Shown here: piece by piece, positions 9,147 through 17,661 of the stretch
Layout of the letters: each line of letters opens with the position of its first letter
Position numbering within the stretch: the first letter of the stretch is position 1
DNA from: Candidatus Poribacteria bacterium
GTDB lineage: Bacteria > Poribacteria > WGA-4E > WGA-3G
NCBI GenBank assembly: GCA_022827885.1
Contig: JAJEIP010000110.1
Span: 1-52,816 of the forward strand
Direction of reading: 5' to 3'
Length of the DNA: 52,816 nt
Notes under the pieces: generated by a model
What the model was told of the DNA's origin: nothing
Databases searched by the model: none
Seen by the model: only the letters and a program-made list of their open reading frames with translations
Translations under genes and position numbers: made by a program

Positions 9147-9770
9147 ATGTTTGAAGCCAAATTAAAACCCCGACTTGAAATTATCCTGTCTCGCGTCGCA
9201 AATAAGATGGTTGCAATCGGCATTACAGCGAATATGGTGACGCTCTTCGGGTTCGTCGTGAACCTCATCGCGGCCTTTTACTTTGCAACAGGACGTCTCG
9301 TCACCGGGGGGATTCTGATTCTGTTTGGGGGGAGTTTTGATATGATAGACGGGGCAGTGGCACGCGCACAGAGAAATTCACGCGCCTCCGGCGCACTTTT
9401 GGACTCCGTCATTGATCGATACTCGGAAGGATTTCTGCTCCTTGGAGCTCTCATCTACTTTTACAGTTTGGAAAGTCTACTTGGGATAGTGCTCGCGTTC
9501 AGTGCATGGTTCGGTTCAATACTCGTCAGCTATGTGAGAGCAAGGGCGGAAGGTCTTCAGGTTACCTGCAAGGTAGGACTCATGCAACGACCGGAACGCA
9601 TTATTTTGCTCGGAGCTGGGACTGTGCTACAAGGAGCGCTTTTACACAAATTTCCCTACTTCCAAAGTACAGGAATGATTCTTCTTTGTACACTCGGTAT
9701 ACTCACACTCACCTCACACATTACTGCTATCCACCGTCTCATCTTTTCATATCAAGAATTAAGTCGCTAA
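9147..9770 (+). CDS. CDP-alcohol phosphatidyltransferase family protein
   Basis: A 207-residue polytopic membrane enzyme that transfers a phosphatidyl or similar phospho-group from a CDP-alcohol to another alcohol in lipid synthesis. The family signature is complete near residues 70-95: D-x2-D-G-x2-A-R-x8-G-x3-D-x3-D, seen as 'DMIDGAVARA' and 'GALLDSVID'. About five or six hydrophobic segments surround it. 'CKVGLMQRPERIILLG' further on resembles phosphatidylinositol-phosphate or archaetidylinositol-type synthases, but the acceptor cannot be told from sequence. The ribosome binding site is the AAGGA of the repeat element before it. Its stop overlaps the end of the convergent TauE-like gene by 4 bases. 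Confidence 0.88.
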   Translation: MFEAKLKPRLEIILSRVANKMVAIGITANMVTLFGFVVNLIAAFYFATGRLVTGGILILFGGSFDMIDGAVARAQRNSRASGALLDSVIDRYSEGFLLLGALIYFYSLESLLGIVLAFSAWFGSILVSYVRARAEGLQVTCKVGLMQRPERIILLGAGTVLQGALLHKFPYFQSTGMILLCTLGILTLTSHITAIHRLIFSYQELSR

Positions 9771-10561
9771 CCAAGTCCGAGCACCGATATAATATCTAAG
9801 TTAAACGGCTTTAATGCCAGATTCACCGAAAAAACAAGGACTGCTACAACAAGGACGACTTTGATCCATTTTTCCCCTTTTTCAACTGCCCAGTGGCTAC
9901 CAATCCATGCACCCGTAGCGTTCCCTATCGCTAACGTCACACCTAAGGCCCAATCGACCTGCTTTTCCATGATAAAAATACCGAGCGCAACCACGGTATA
10001 AAAGAAAATAACTAAAACTTTAATCGCGTTCGTCCGAACCAGATCCATACCCGTTAAAAGGCGCAAAGCCGTTATGATAAGTAAACCCACGCCCGCTTGG
10101 ATGAATCCACCGTAAATTCCGATAAGAAAGAAGACACCCATTGCGATGATGGTGGAACGTTTGCCACTGTTCTCAATCCTGTCTTTTAGTCGCTCCGTTG
10201 GATTGATCAGTGTTAAAATCAGCATGGTAATCATAACAGCAGCAAGGATTAAGTTGAATGCTGCGTCCTCGATATCCGTTGCGATTATGGCACCTATCAC
10301 AGCACCAATAACCGCAGGGACAGCGAGTAAGATGCCATACCTAAAATTAGAGACCCCCTTACGCCGGAAGCCTATAATCGCACTGACGTTTTGGAAGAAG
10401 ATAGCAATTCGGTTCGTTCCGTTTGCTAATGTTGAATCGGAGGTGAGGAAGATCAGCATTGGGAGTGCCAATAGCGATCCACCAGCAGCAACTGTATTTA
10501 AGAAACCTGCGGCAATACCTGTACCAAAGAGTAAGATGGTGTGCAAAAGATTAAATTCCAT
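9767..10561 (-). CDS. TauE/SafE (TSUP) family anion exporter
   Basis: About 264 residues with 8 predicted membrane segments. I start it at the ATG at 10561, where 'MEFNLLHTILLFGTGIAAGF' opens the first helix and the typical TSUP 'NTVAAGGS' motif follows. The upstream extension is hydrophilic and lies inside the preceding gene. TSUP proteins move sulfite, sulfoacetate or other sulfur- or carbon-containing anions across the inner membrane. It is the last gene of a minus-strand operon; its ATG follows the TAA of the small membrane protein by one base. Sulfur-anion export would fit a genome rich in sulfatases, but the substrate is inferred. Confidence 0.85.
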   Translation of the reverse strand: MEFNLLHTILLFGTGIAAGFLNTVAAGGSLLALPMLIFLTSDSTLANGTNRIAIFFQNVSAIIGFRRKGVSNFRYGILLAVPAVIGAVIGAIIATDIEDAAFNLILAAVMITMLILTLINPTERLKDRIENSGKRSTIIAMGVFFLIGIYGGFIQAGVGLLIITALRLLTGMDLVRTNAIKVLVIFFYTVVALGIFIMEKQVDWALGVTLAIGNATGAWIGSHWAVEKGEKWIKVVLVVAVLVFSVNLALKPFNLDIISVLGLG

Positions 10562-10562
10562 T

Positions 10563-10862
10563 TTAAGGTTTCTCCGTTTCCTGTGACTTCCTTTTTCTCG
10601 AAGGATTGGATAATGTCTGGCGATATTTCGCAAAACCAACAAGAACGAGAGCAACAATGTTGCCGAAAATGATGGCACTTCCAAACCCAGCAATTACCAA
10701 AAAACCGCCGATCCGAAGCATTCCATCTCCAAACGGACACTGCCAGTCAAAAATAAAAATAGCCACGGCAGGAATCAGGGTGCCAAGTATGAATCCTATT
10801 CCGGCAGCAGCACCAGCAACGTTCTGAAATTTTTTTATCATCGGCAGCTGAACTTCAAACAT
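10563..10862 (-). CDS. Small hypothetical membrane protein
   Basis: Ninety-nine residues with two hydrophobic segments (about 17-38 'AAGIGFILGTLIPAVAIFIF' and 50-76 'IGGFLVIAGFGSAIIFGN') and a basic tail ('NPSRKRKSQETEKP'). No family recognised. A start at 10841 (MIKKF) is an alternative to 10862. It lies 22 nt after the methionine-synthase-like gene and is practically joined to the TauE gene, so it may assist that transporter or only share its transcript. Confidence 0.65.
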   Translation of the reverse strand: MFEVQLPMIKKFQNVAGAAAGIGFILGTLIPAVAIFIFDWQCPFGDGMLRIGGFLVIAGFGSAIIFGNIVALVLVGFAKYRQTLSNPSRKRKSQETEKP

Positions 10863-10884
10863 CTGTGTTCTTTCATTCTTCTTG

Positions 10885-11904
10885 TTAGGTAAGTCCTAAA
10901 TACTTATTTCTGCCTTGTACAAGTGCCTCTATCTTTCGATCCACGACAGAACGTTGGAGCATCCAAAAACCACAATCTGGATGCACCCAGCCAATCCGTC
11001 CAGCCCCCAACATCTTTTCCGCTGTTTCGATGCTGGTTGCCACGTCATCCGGAGTCTCAACCGGATTGACCTTTACATCAATCACGCCGATACCGAGGAT
11101 AATATCTGATGTAACCTCCCTGAGTGCCTCAAGGTCTGCCTCGGGACGATGTTTCAGTTCTAAAACTAAGTGATCGCATCGGAGCATGTTCAAGAAGTCC
11201 ACCAGAGCACGCCAGTTCCCTTTTTGGATTACCTGGCCCCCATAGTTGCCAAAGCAGAAGTGCACCGCTTTCTCTCCACTAAACGCATCAAGAACAATAT
11301 TAATCGCTTCGGCAGCACGAGGTCCATCTTCTGGGTTACCCGGTATATTCGCCTCATCAATTTGAAGGCACGCACAATCCAGTTCACGGATCTGTGTCGC
11401 CAACGCTTCTGCCAAAGCGGTGAGCAGCGCATCAAAGTCACCGTAATGTTTGTCCAGCAACGTCCGCGCAAGCATGTAAGGACTCGTTACCGTAAATTTA
11501 ATATCCTTTCCAGATACGCTCACTGCGCGCTCGCAATCAGAAACGAGGTTTAACGTGCCTTCTCCGAGGGCGTTCTCAACAACCCCTGCCGGTTTCGCAC
11601 GGAACGACATCGTCTGCATCTGCCGAAATTCATGCCATTCTTGTCTCCCGACTTCTGCTCTCACACCAGAAAGCGGACGGATGAAATAATCAATCATTCC
11701 GTTGGTATCTGGATGGTTGGCATCAAAGCGGTAAAGTTCGCCATCTGTGGGTAGGTCAATACCGTGTTGCCGCTGGATGTCTACGACAACCCGCGTCGCA
11801 TCGAGCAGCGTTTGCTCTGTTGGCATTGACAGAAGCCAGGCGGGGACAGGATAAGAACCCACGGTTGTCGTTAAAATTTCTGGTTTTGTTGTTGTATTCT
11901 TCAC
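10885..11904 (-). CDS. MetE-like (cobalamin-independent methionine synthase C-terminal domain) methyltransferase
   Basis: A 339-residue TIM-barrel protein matching the catalytic half of MetE. It has the 'TTTVGSYPVP' start, a 'CLQIDEANIP' strand, 'VHFCFGNYGG', 'LVLELKHRPEADLEAL' and 'GWVHPDCGFWML'. The zinc ligands of MetE can be placed at H215, C217, E249 and C311. It lacks the N-terminal barrel of full MetE, so it belongs to the short MetE-like group. These use a methyl donor other than methyltetrahydropteroyl-triglutamate, or an unknown one. The start is a GTG four bases after the stop of the preceding lipoprotein gene, without a clear Shine-Dalgarno, so translation is probably coupled. The natural methyl acceptor is uncertain. 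Confidence 0.85.
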   Translation of the reverse strand: MKNTTTKPEILTTTVGSYPVPAWLLSMPTEQTLLDATRVVVDIQRQHGIDLPTDGELYRFDANHPDTNGMIDYFIRPLSGVRAEVGRQEWHEFRQMQTMSFRAKPAGVVENALGEGTLNLVSDCERAVSVSGKDIKFTVTSPYMLARTLLDKHYGDFDALLTALAEALATQIRELDCACLQIDEANIPGNPEDGPRAAEAINIVLDAFSGEKAVHFCFGNYGGQVIQKGNWRALVDFLNMLRCDHLVLELKHRPEADLEALREVTSDIILGIGVIDVKVNPVETPDDVATSIETAEKMLGAGRIGWVHPDCGFWMLQRSVVDRKIEALVQGRNKYLGLT

Positions 11905-11908
11905 AGAT

Positions 11909-12913
11909 TTAATTTTCGACTAATTCAAAAGACTCAAGTTCAAAGACCGTGTCAACGGTTACATCGCCCCGAGTCTGTGATTGTGTAAATTTGATAATCC
12001 CGACATCCGGTGCAACCCATTTCTTTACAACGGTGATATCGAGTGGAACATTTTGATTTTCAATATCAAATCCCCACCGAAAGGATTCTTGAACTTGGAA
12101 GACGTGTTCAAAAGTTCCCGCCGGCACGGTTACGGTATCTTCTGAAATCACCTCAAATTCGTCGAGTCCGCCGCCAATCGGAAAGAGTTCAGGAACTAAT
12201 TGTGCCTGAAAATTAACCGCCCACGTCTCACCTGGGATAAGTGGGAATTGGTATAGGGGGAGATACGGCACAAACAAAATGGTATCGCCTGTGCCAGATG
12301 TGGTATTCTGCGCGTGTTGTACAATCGCTGAAACCTCACCCTTTTCATCAAGGCTGGTTCCGAGGTAAGAGTAGTTTACAACGTTCTCTAAACCTTCAGC
12401 CTTACTCGATTTCTGAAGGACAAAACTTTCAATAGTTTCCCCACCTGCGCGTTGGATCTGGATCGTATCCACAATTTCGAAAGTAATCTCAGCACCGCTT
12501 GCGTCGCGATAATGCCAAACATTCCCTACAGCCAACGGATAATAGTCTCCAGGACGGGTACGCCATACTTGGATATCAAGTGTACTTCTCGTAGCATTTT
12601 CCCCATCGCTGACTGTGACTTCAATCTGATATTTCCGTTCGACTTCCGGTGCCCGCCAGAGCGCACCAGAGGCGTTCTCCGTTAACTCACCCCCCGTAAC
12701 CGTCCACGTATATGATAGCGAATGTCCTTCAATATCGCCAGCTTTCAAGCGAATTGGCACCTCTGTCCCTGGTGGCACTATATTCGATTCCGCTTCAAAC
12801 ACCAGAATGTGTGGTGCAACGTTTATGCTGCTGGATTCATCACCACCGCAACCGACCGCAACACCAATAAGCAAGAACCAAAGAATTTTCCAGACATCTG
12901 TTAACTTTTTCAT
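11909..12913 (-). CDS. Hypothetical lipoprotein with Ig/PKD-like domain
   Basis: A 334-residue secreted lipoprotein. The ATG at 12913 overlaps the TGA of the PhyH gene (ATGA), and a lipoprotein signal follows ('WFLLIGVAVGCGG', Cys at about 22). Residues about 30-118 form an Ig/PKD/cadherin-like domain ('VPPGTEVPIRLKAGDIEG', 'TYTWTVTGG'-like pattern, 'VTVSDGENATRSTLDIQV'). Residues from about 120 ('GDYYPLAVGNVWHYRD') to the end form a beta-rich module often found in secreted proteins of unknown role; it includes 'VPAGTFEHVFQVQE' and 'KKWVAPDVGIIKF'. No catalytic motif seen. Confidence 0.8.
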   Translation of the reverse strand: MKKLTDVWKILWFLLIGVAVGCGGDESSSINVAPHILVFEAESNIVPPGTEVPIRLKAGDIEGHSLSYTWTVTGGELTENASGALWRAPEVERKYQIEVTVSDGENATRSTLDIQVWRTRPGDYYPLAVGNVWHYRDASGAEITFEIVDTIQIQRAGGETIESFVLQKSSKAEGLENVVNYSYLGTSLDEKGEVSAIVQHAQNTTSGTGDTILFVPYLPLYQFPLIPGETWAVNFQAQLVPELFPIGGGLDEFEVISEDTVTVPAGTFEHVFQVQESFRWGFDIENQNVPLDITVVKKWVAPDVGIIKFTQSQTRGDVTVDTVFELESFELVEN

Positions 12914-13650
12914 GTGCTGAGAGATTTTCCGCGTAAGACTTCCCGACATTGGGTCTCACCGTTTCCAGTTACATTGTAAGCGAATGTATTCATCAGCCGA
13001 TCGTCCGTCGAATTGTTGGGGGCAGATCCATGAATAATCAGGGCATTAAAAAAGACCCCGTCTCCGGGTTCCATCTCGACAGCAACAGCGTCTTCTCGTT
13101 CTTGATAGTGTCCGGGTAAAAACACGCCGAACGTCTGATGTTTCCGTTCATGTTCCTGTAAACCCCAGTTATGGCTACCGGGGACAAACTGAATGCACCC
13201 ATTCTCAAGATTCGCCTCGCTGATCGCCAGTTGACAATTAATCATAACCGGCTTGTTCTGATCATTTTTCCAATAGGCGTAGTCCTGATGCCAGGGGATA
13301 GCCGTCCCATCGCCGCCCGCTTTTGGAAGTAATTTGCTATGATAGAGCGATATATTTTTACCCATCAACATTTCCAGTATGTCCAAAACTGCATCAGAAC
13401 GAAGCAGACGATTCAGCGTCGGGCTCACTACCTCACTGTGCATCAGTTGTTTGATACGTGGCGGGTGATCCTCTGTATCGTAGACTTCCCAAGAAATCCC
13501 AACGCCGTCAGCAGGTTGTGCTGCCATACGGTTGTGTATATCTTCAACCTCCGCCTGAATTCGCGCAATATCTTCTGAAGAGACAAGTCCCTTTTTCAGA
13601 AGATAGCCGTTTTCTATGTAAAACTGCTGTTCTTTGTTCGTAAGTCCCAT
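12910..13650 (-). CDS. Phytanoyl-CoA dioxygenase (PhyH) family Fe(II)/2-oxoglutarate oxygenase
   Basis: A 246-residue cytoplasmic oxygenase. AGGAGGG precedes the ATG at 13650. The iron triad is visible: H121-x-D123 in 'WHQDYAYW' and distal H207 in 'ALIIHGSAPN'. 'GCIQFVPGSHNWG' is the usual PhyH strand between them, and an Arg after the distal His ('DDRLMNTF') would bind 2-oxoglutarate. PhyH-like proteins hydroxylate many small molecules; the substrate is unknown. It is the first gene of the operon running down to the TauE gene and has its own promoter at 13682-13710. Confidence 0.9.
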   Translation of the reverse strand: MGLTNKEQQFYIENGYLLKKGLVSSEDIARIQAEVEDIHNRMAAQPADGVGISWEVYDTEDHPPRIKQLMHSEVVSPTLNRLLRSDAVLDILEMLMGKNISLYHSKLLPKAGGDGTAIPWHQDYAYWKNDQNKPVMINCQLAISEANLENGCIQFVPGSHNWGLQEHERKHQTFGVFLPGHYQEREDAVAVEMEPGDGVFFNALIIHGSAPNNSTDDRLMNTFAYNVTGNGETQCREVLRGKSLST

Positions 13651-13681
13651 ACAGTCCCTCCTGAATAAATGGTGCTATTAA

Positions 13682-13710
13682 AGTATACACCAAGCGTTCG
13701 GAAAAATCAA
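13682..13710 (-). promoter_or_regulatory. Sigma70-like promoter of the PhyH-TauE operon
   Basis: On the minus strand TTGATT (13710-13705), 17-nt spacer, TATACT (13687-13682). It lies about 32 nt before the PhyH start. Confidence 0.7.
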
Positions 13711-13751
13711 GAGTTTTCACTGTTTGGTTAAACACACCTGCAGAAAAAAGG

Positions 13752-13780
13752 TTTACTTCTGTTATAAATCTTGTTAAAAT
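13752..13780 (+). promoter_or_regulatory. Possible promoter of the MazG gene
   Basis: TTTACT (13752-13757), 17-nt spacer, TAAAAT (13775-13780), facing the gene at 13896. The -35 matches 4 of 6 positions. Confidence 0.4.
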
Positions 13781-13895
13781 ATTAAAAGTTGAATTTACGC
13801 GTAGCCACTTTGAAGGCACTACCATAGTCTTCGAGGCATGTTATCGCGCGCCTCTTAAGTCGTGAGTACAGAATACCAATGGAGCCAAAACTGAT

Positions 13896-14249
13896 ATGGA
13901 CTATACGCTTGAAAATTGTCAAAAACTTGTGGACGACTGGGTGTGCACCTTTGGCGTTCGCTATTTTTCAGAGTTAACCAATACCACCATCCTTATGGAA
14001 GAAGTCGGCGAATTAGCACGGATTATGGCGCGCCGGTACGGAGAACAGAGTTTTAAGGAAAATGAGAAAGACTTGGACCTTGGTGAAGAGATGGCGGATA
14101 TCCTGTTCGTACTTATCTGCCTCGCCAATCAAACAGGCATCAAACTTGAGGACGCATTTGAAAAGTCAATGGAAAAAAAGACACGCCGAGATAAAGAACG
14201 GCACAGCAAAAACCCTAAACTTTTGATAGACCCCGAATCGGATACTTAA
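13896..14249 (+). CDS. MazG-like nucleotide pyrophosphohydrolase
   Basis: A 117-residue single-domain all-alpha pyrophosphohydrolase. The metal-binding motifs are present: E35-E36-x2-E39 in 'MEEVGEL' and E64/E65-x2-D68 in 'GEEMADILF'. Such short MazG or dCTPase-like enzymes hydrolyse (d)NTPs to monophosphate and pyrophosphate, cleaning the nucleotide pool. GGAG about 11 nt upstream may serve as ribosome binding site. The TPR/transglutaminase gene follows after 19 nt on the same strand. The nucleotide specificity cannot be read from the sequence. Confidence 0.85.
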   Translation: MDYTLENCQKLVDDWVCTFGVRYFSELTNTTILMEEVGELARIMARRYGEQSFKENEKDLDLGEEMADILFVLICLANQTGIKLEDAFEKSMEKKTRRDKERHSKNPKLLIDPESDT

Positions 14250-14268
14250 CCGCCGAAGGAGACAGACA

Positions 14269-16992
14269 ATGAGGCGCCAGAGAGACAGCGTACTTTTAGT
14301 CTTAATCCTGCTTTTTATCAGCCATGGATGTGCAATTTTCCAAAAAAGTCCATCAACACCGTTGATAGTGGATCCACTCGTCGAACGGAATCGCGAGTGG
14401 CGCGAGCAGGTTGAAATTGGCAATACAGAACTACAACGCAAAAACTGGCGCGCCGCGCTGACCGCTTACGAAGCCGCCGTTGCAATTCGTCCAGACGCAA
14501 GTGATGTCCAACGCAAAATCGCTGAGATATATTTCCAACTACAAGAGTATGAAAACGCGCGAGACGCATTTGTAGCATTTTTAGCCCTGGAACCGAAAAA
14601 TATCACGGCTCTAAACTACACTGGGTACATCTCTGAAAAATTGCAGGATTATGCGGCAGCCGCTGAATACTACGAGCGGGTCCTTGACGTTTCAGTGGAT
14701 AACCTCTACGCCTTGAATCACCTCGGTTTAGCCTACAAACAGTTACAGCGTTTCGACGAAGCGATTCAGGTACTCTACACGGCATTGTCTGTCGATCCGA
14801 GATGTGAACAACCCGAAAGCGAAAATTTACACAACTACTTGGGGTTAATTTACTTAGAGCTCGGTGAAATAGGTGAAGCCATCGCAGAACTACGGGAATC
14901 AATTCGATTATTTCCAAACGAAATCTGGGCAAGGGAGCAACTCGCCACACTTTATGAGAACCAGGAACGTTATTTTGAAGCGCAGCTCCAATACCAGCAG
15001 ATTTTAGAAATTGCTCCAGACAACCTCCTATCTTTAACGCGGCTCCAAGCACTCGCTCAACAGAACTTCGGTCCAACGGGACTTGTCGAGGTGCCCCCGG
15101 TTACCCTTCTCAATCCAGATGTTGAGCACATTATCGCGAATGCCCCAGACGCCAGCGATTATCCCGATGCCGATACTTTAGTTCTCTTCAACCATTTCAG
15201 CCACGATATCCTACGGACGGGACAGTCTCGCTATACAACGCATCAAGTCGTTAAGATTCTCACCGAGAGAGGCATCCAAAAATACGGCGATATTGCCATT
15301 CCTTATCAACCTACGGCGCAAAACATCGGTGTGAATATTGCAAGAACAATTACGGCGGACGGCACGGTGCTGTATCCGCCCGATGAAGCCTTTAACGATG
15401 CAACACCACCTGGGTTATTGTCCCAAAATCTCTATTCCGACGCAATGTGGAAAGTCATTTCCATGGTCGGTCTCGCCCCCGGAGTATGCATTGAATATCA
15501 GATAACACTTGAGGATAAAGTACCTGGAGGTGAGACCTGGATCACAGGCGCATACAATTTCCAAGCGACAGAGGCTACACTTGAGACGAGTTACGCCCTT
15601 CAAATACCCGAGGCGTGGCATCTTCGGTGGAAAATTGCGAACGATACCCCAAACGCACGGGAGCCTGAGGTGTCCTACACAGGAAACGACACCGTTGTGT
15701 ATATTTGGAAATACGGTGAAACACCCGCGCTGACAATAGAGGAAGGCATGCCCCATATTAATGACGTCGTGCCACGCTTACGTTATTCCTCAATTACCGA
15801 CTGGAACCAGGTCTACTTATGGTATAAAGAACTCGCGAAAGGGAGATATACACCCAACGCTAATATTGAGGAAAAAGTCCAACAATTAACCGAAAATCTG
15901 GCAACAGAAGCGGAAAAAATACGAGCCATCTACCATTTTGTCAGCACAAATATTCGTTACGTTGGTATTGAACTTGGGCAGAGTGCTTATCAACCCTCAT
16001 CTGCCGCTGAAGTCTTTCAAGTGCAATACGGCGACTGTAAGGATAAAACAACACTTTTGATTTCAATGTTAGATTTGGTGGGGATCAAGGCTTATCCGGT
16101 TTTGATTAGCATCGCACCCTACGAGCAGGTCGATGCGACACTCCCCGCACTCAGCCAATTTAATCACATGATCGCCGCTATCCCGACTGGCGCAAATACC
16201 TATATTTGGTTAGATCCGTCCTCGACGACCTGTAGTTACGGAGACCTCCCTTATAACACACAAGGACGTACAGGATTTCTCATTGCCGACACACACGGTC
16301 AATTCGTGAAAACGCCTGTTTTCCCAGCCGATTCCAATAGGCTTGTGAGCATCACGGATATGACCCTAAACAATCAGGGGACTGTAGAAGGAACACTCCA
16401 CATTCGGACAAGTGGGCAATATGACCTAAATACGCGGTGGGCATATCAACAGATACAGCCTCGGGCAATGAAAGCCACTTTGGCGACTGAACTCAGTCAA
16501 CAATTTCCCGGTATTCAGATAGTATGGCATGAGATGTCAGACCTCAATGAATTTAATGTACCAGTGGAAATTAAGCTCGGCTTTCGCGTTGAGAATTACG
16601 CAACACCTTTAAGCAAAAACATGTTGATGCCTTTACCAATTGATGAATTTGGGGAGTATGCTGAAGCGTTTGCTGACGACCAACGCGTCTATTCATTGGA
16701 CTTCGGTTATCCAACGCAAGTGGAGAAAACGATTCGTATTCAAGTGCCAGACGGGTGGAGTGCCGCGCTACCAGAGGATAGCCATCATACCATAGAGAGC
16801 GCGGAATTTACGCGACAGTATCGGCAGGTTGATAATATCATTACCTACCGACTTCTGTTTACGCTGAAAAATAAGGTACTCCCAGCGATTGCATATCCGG
16901 CGGCAAAATTGCTTTTTACTTCGCTTGCGAGTGAAGATGGCAGTCATTTGCTGCTAAATATGGGGAGTTACAGTCGCATGTCAAAACGATAA
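14269..16992 (+). CDS. TPR-DUF3857-transglutaminase lipoprotein
   Basis: A 907-residue exported protein. AAGGAGA precedes the ATG at 14269. A lipoprotein signal ends at 'ISHGC' (Cys21). Residues about 37-270 are tandem TPR helices ('AAEYYERVLDVSVDNLYALN', 'LGLIYLELGEIGEAIAELRE'). Residues about 300-470 match DUF3857 ('SRYTTHQVVKILTERGIQKY', 'TITADGTVLYPP'). Residues about 550-660 are a transglutaminase/protease-like core with a complete triad C590 ('YGDCKDKTTLL'), H633 ('FNHMIA') and D649 ('YIWLDPSS'). The remainder is beta-rich. DUF3857-transglutaminase pairs are periplasmic or surface proteins of unknown substrate; the TPR part probably binds a partner. Fusion of all three in one lipoprotein is notable. 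Confidence 0.88.
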   Translation: MRRQRDSVLLVLILLFISHGCAIFQKSPSTPLIVDPLVERNREWREQVEIGNTELQRKNWRAALTAYEAAVAIRPDASDVQRKIAEIYFQLQEYENARDAFVAFLALEPKNITALNYTGYISEKLQDYAAAAEYYERVLDVSVDNLYALNHLGLAYKQLQRFDEAIQVLYTALSVDPRCEQPESENLHNYLGLIYLELGEIGEAIAELRESIRLFPNEIWAREQLATLYENQERYFEAQLQYQQILEIAPDNLLSLTRLQALAQQNFGPTGLVEVPPVTLLNPDVEHIIANAPDASDYPDADTLVLFNHFSHDILRTGQSRYTTHQVVKILTERGIQKYGDIAIPYQPTAQNIGVNIARTITADGTVLYPPDEAFNDATPPGLLSQNLYSDAMWKVISMVGLAPGVCIEYQITLEDKVPGGETWITGAYNFQATEATLETSYALQIPEAWHLRWKIANDTPNAREPEVSYTGNDTVVYIWKYGETPALTIEEGMPHINDVVPRLRYSSITDWNQVYLWYKELAKGRYTPNANIEEKVQQLTENLATEAEKIRAIYHFVSTNIRYVGIELGQSAYQPSSAAEVFQVQYGDCKDKTTLLISMLDLVGIKAYPVLISIAPYEQVDATLPALSQFNHMIAAIPTGANTYIWLDPSSTTCSYGDLPYNTQGRTGFLIADTHGQFVKTPVFPADSNRLVSITDMTLNNQGTVEGTLHIRTSGQYDLNTRWAYQQIQPRAMKATLATELSQQFPGIQIVWHEMSDLNEFNVPVEIKLGFRVENYATPLSKNMLMPLPIDEFGEYAEAFADDQRVYSLDFGYPTQVEKTIRIQVPDGWSAALPEDSHHTIESAEFTRQYRQVDNIITYRLLFTLKNKVLPAIAYPAAKLLFTSLASEDGSHLLLNMGSYSRMSKR

Positions 16993-17020
16993 CAACTCTC
17001 TGGTCATCACCAGTCCCGAT

Positions 17021-17043
17021 AGGTGCGGTTTCTAACCGCACCT
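17021..17043. repeat. Palindrome between convergent genes
   Basis: aggtgcggtt-tct-aaccgcacct, a perfect 10-bp stem with a 3-nt loop. It may act as a bidirectional terminator but has no T-run on either side. The same aggtgcgg / ccgcacct words flank the 72-bp repeat at 31042. Confidence 0.7.
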
Positions 17044-17058
17044 GATCGCCAGAAAGGG

Positions 17059-17661
17059 TTAACCCTTGACGTATTTCCAGCCATCGACCAAAACGGGAAG
17101 CCCGCGGATTAGGCACATGGCAACAACCACGGAAGATAGGATCACGCCTGCTAATTCCAGTCCAATGACCAATTCAGGAAAGGTACCTGAGTTTTTGAAT
17201 GCAATGACACCACCGAGATAAAGGAAGGCGAGGGTTTTCGTGATACCATAGACACTACGGCTTGTTCGTGAACTCGTGAGCGCACGCGTCCATTTGGAGG
17301 CCATCATCGTGTTTTCACCAAAGGCGGTTTTGCCTTGCGCAAACGCCGCACTCCGCAAACCATCTGTGAAGAAACCCCGAGCAATCACGATAACCGGAAT
17401 CCAGAACGGAATTAATCCAACAACGGCGAAGTAGACCCAGAAGATACATTCGACAATCCGATCGCCAACTATGTCGAATAACGCACCGAAATCAGAAGCC
17501 TGATTCAGACGTCGAGCGACGTAACCGTCAACTGCATCGAGAAACAGGATTAAACCTATAACTCCCACGAGCAGAATGTCTAAATAAACATGAACACCAA
17601 AGAGGGAGATCACAGCAAAAACCAATATCAGACGGAAGAGGGTAATCAAATTTGCAATCAT
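17059..17661 (-). CDS. CDP-alcohol phosphatidyltransferase family protein (PgsA-like)
   Basis: A 200-residue membrane enzyme with the full CDP-alcohol phosphotransferase signature near residues 42-67 ('DAVDGYVARRL', 'GALFDIVGDRIVE'), giving D-x2-D-G-x2-A-R-x8-G-x3-D-x3-D. The start 'MIANLITLFRLILVFAVI' resembles phosphatidylglycerophosphate synthases ('NLITLFRI'), which make the precursor of phosphatidylglycerol. The exact product is not certain. GGAGGT lies 6 nt before the ATG at 17661. It is the second such enzyme in the window and only distantly like the one at 9147. Confidence 0.87.
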   Translation of the reverse strand: MIANLITLFRLILVFAVISLFGVHVYLDILLVGVIGLILFLDAVDGYVARRLNQASDFGALFDIVGDRIVECIFWVYFAVVGLIPFWIPVIVIARGFFTDGLRSAAFAQGKTAFGENTMMASKWTRALTSSRTSRSVYGITKTLAFLYLGGVIAFKNSGTFPELVIGLELAGVILSSVVVAMCLIRGLPVLVDGWKYVKG

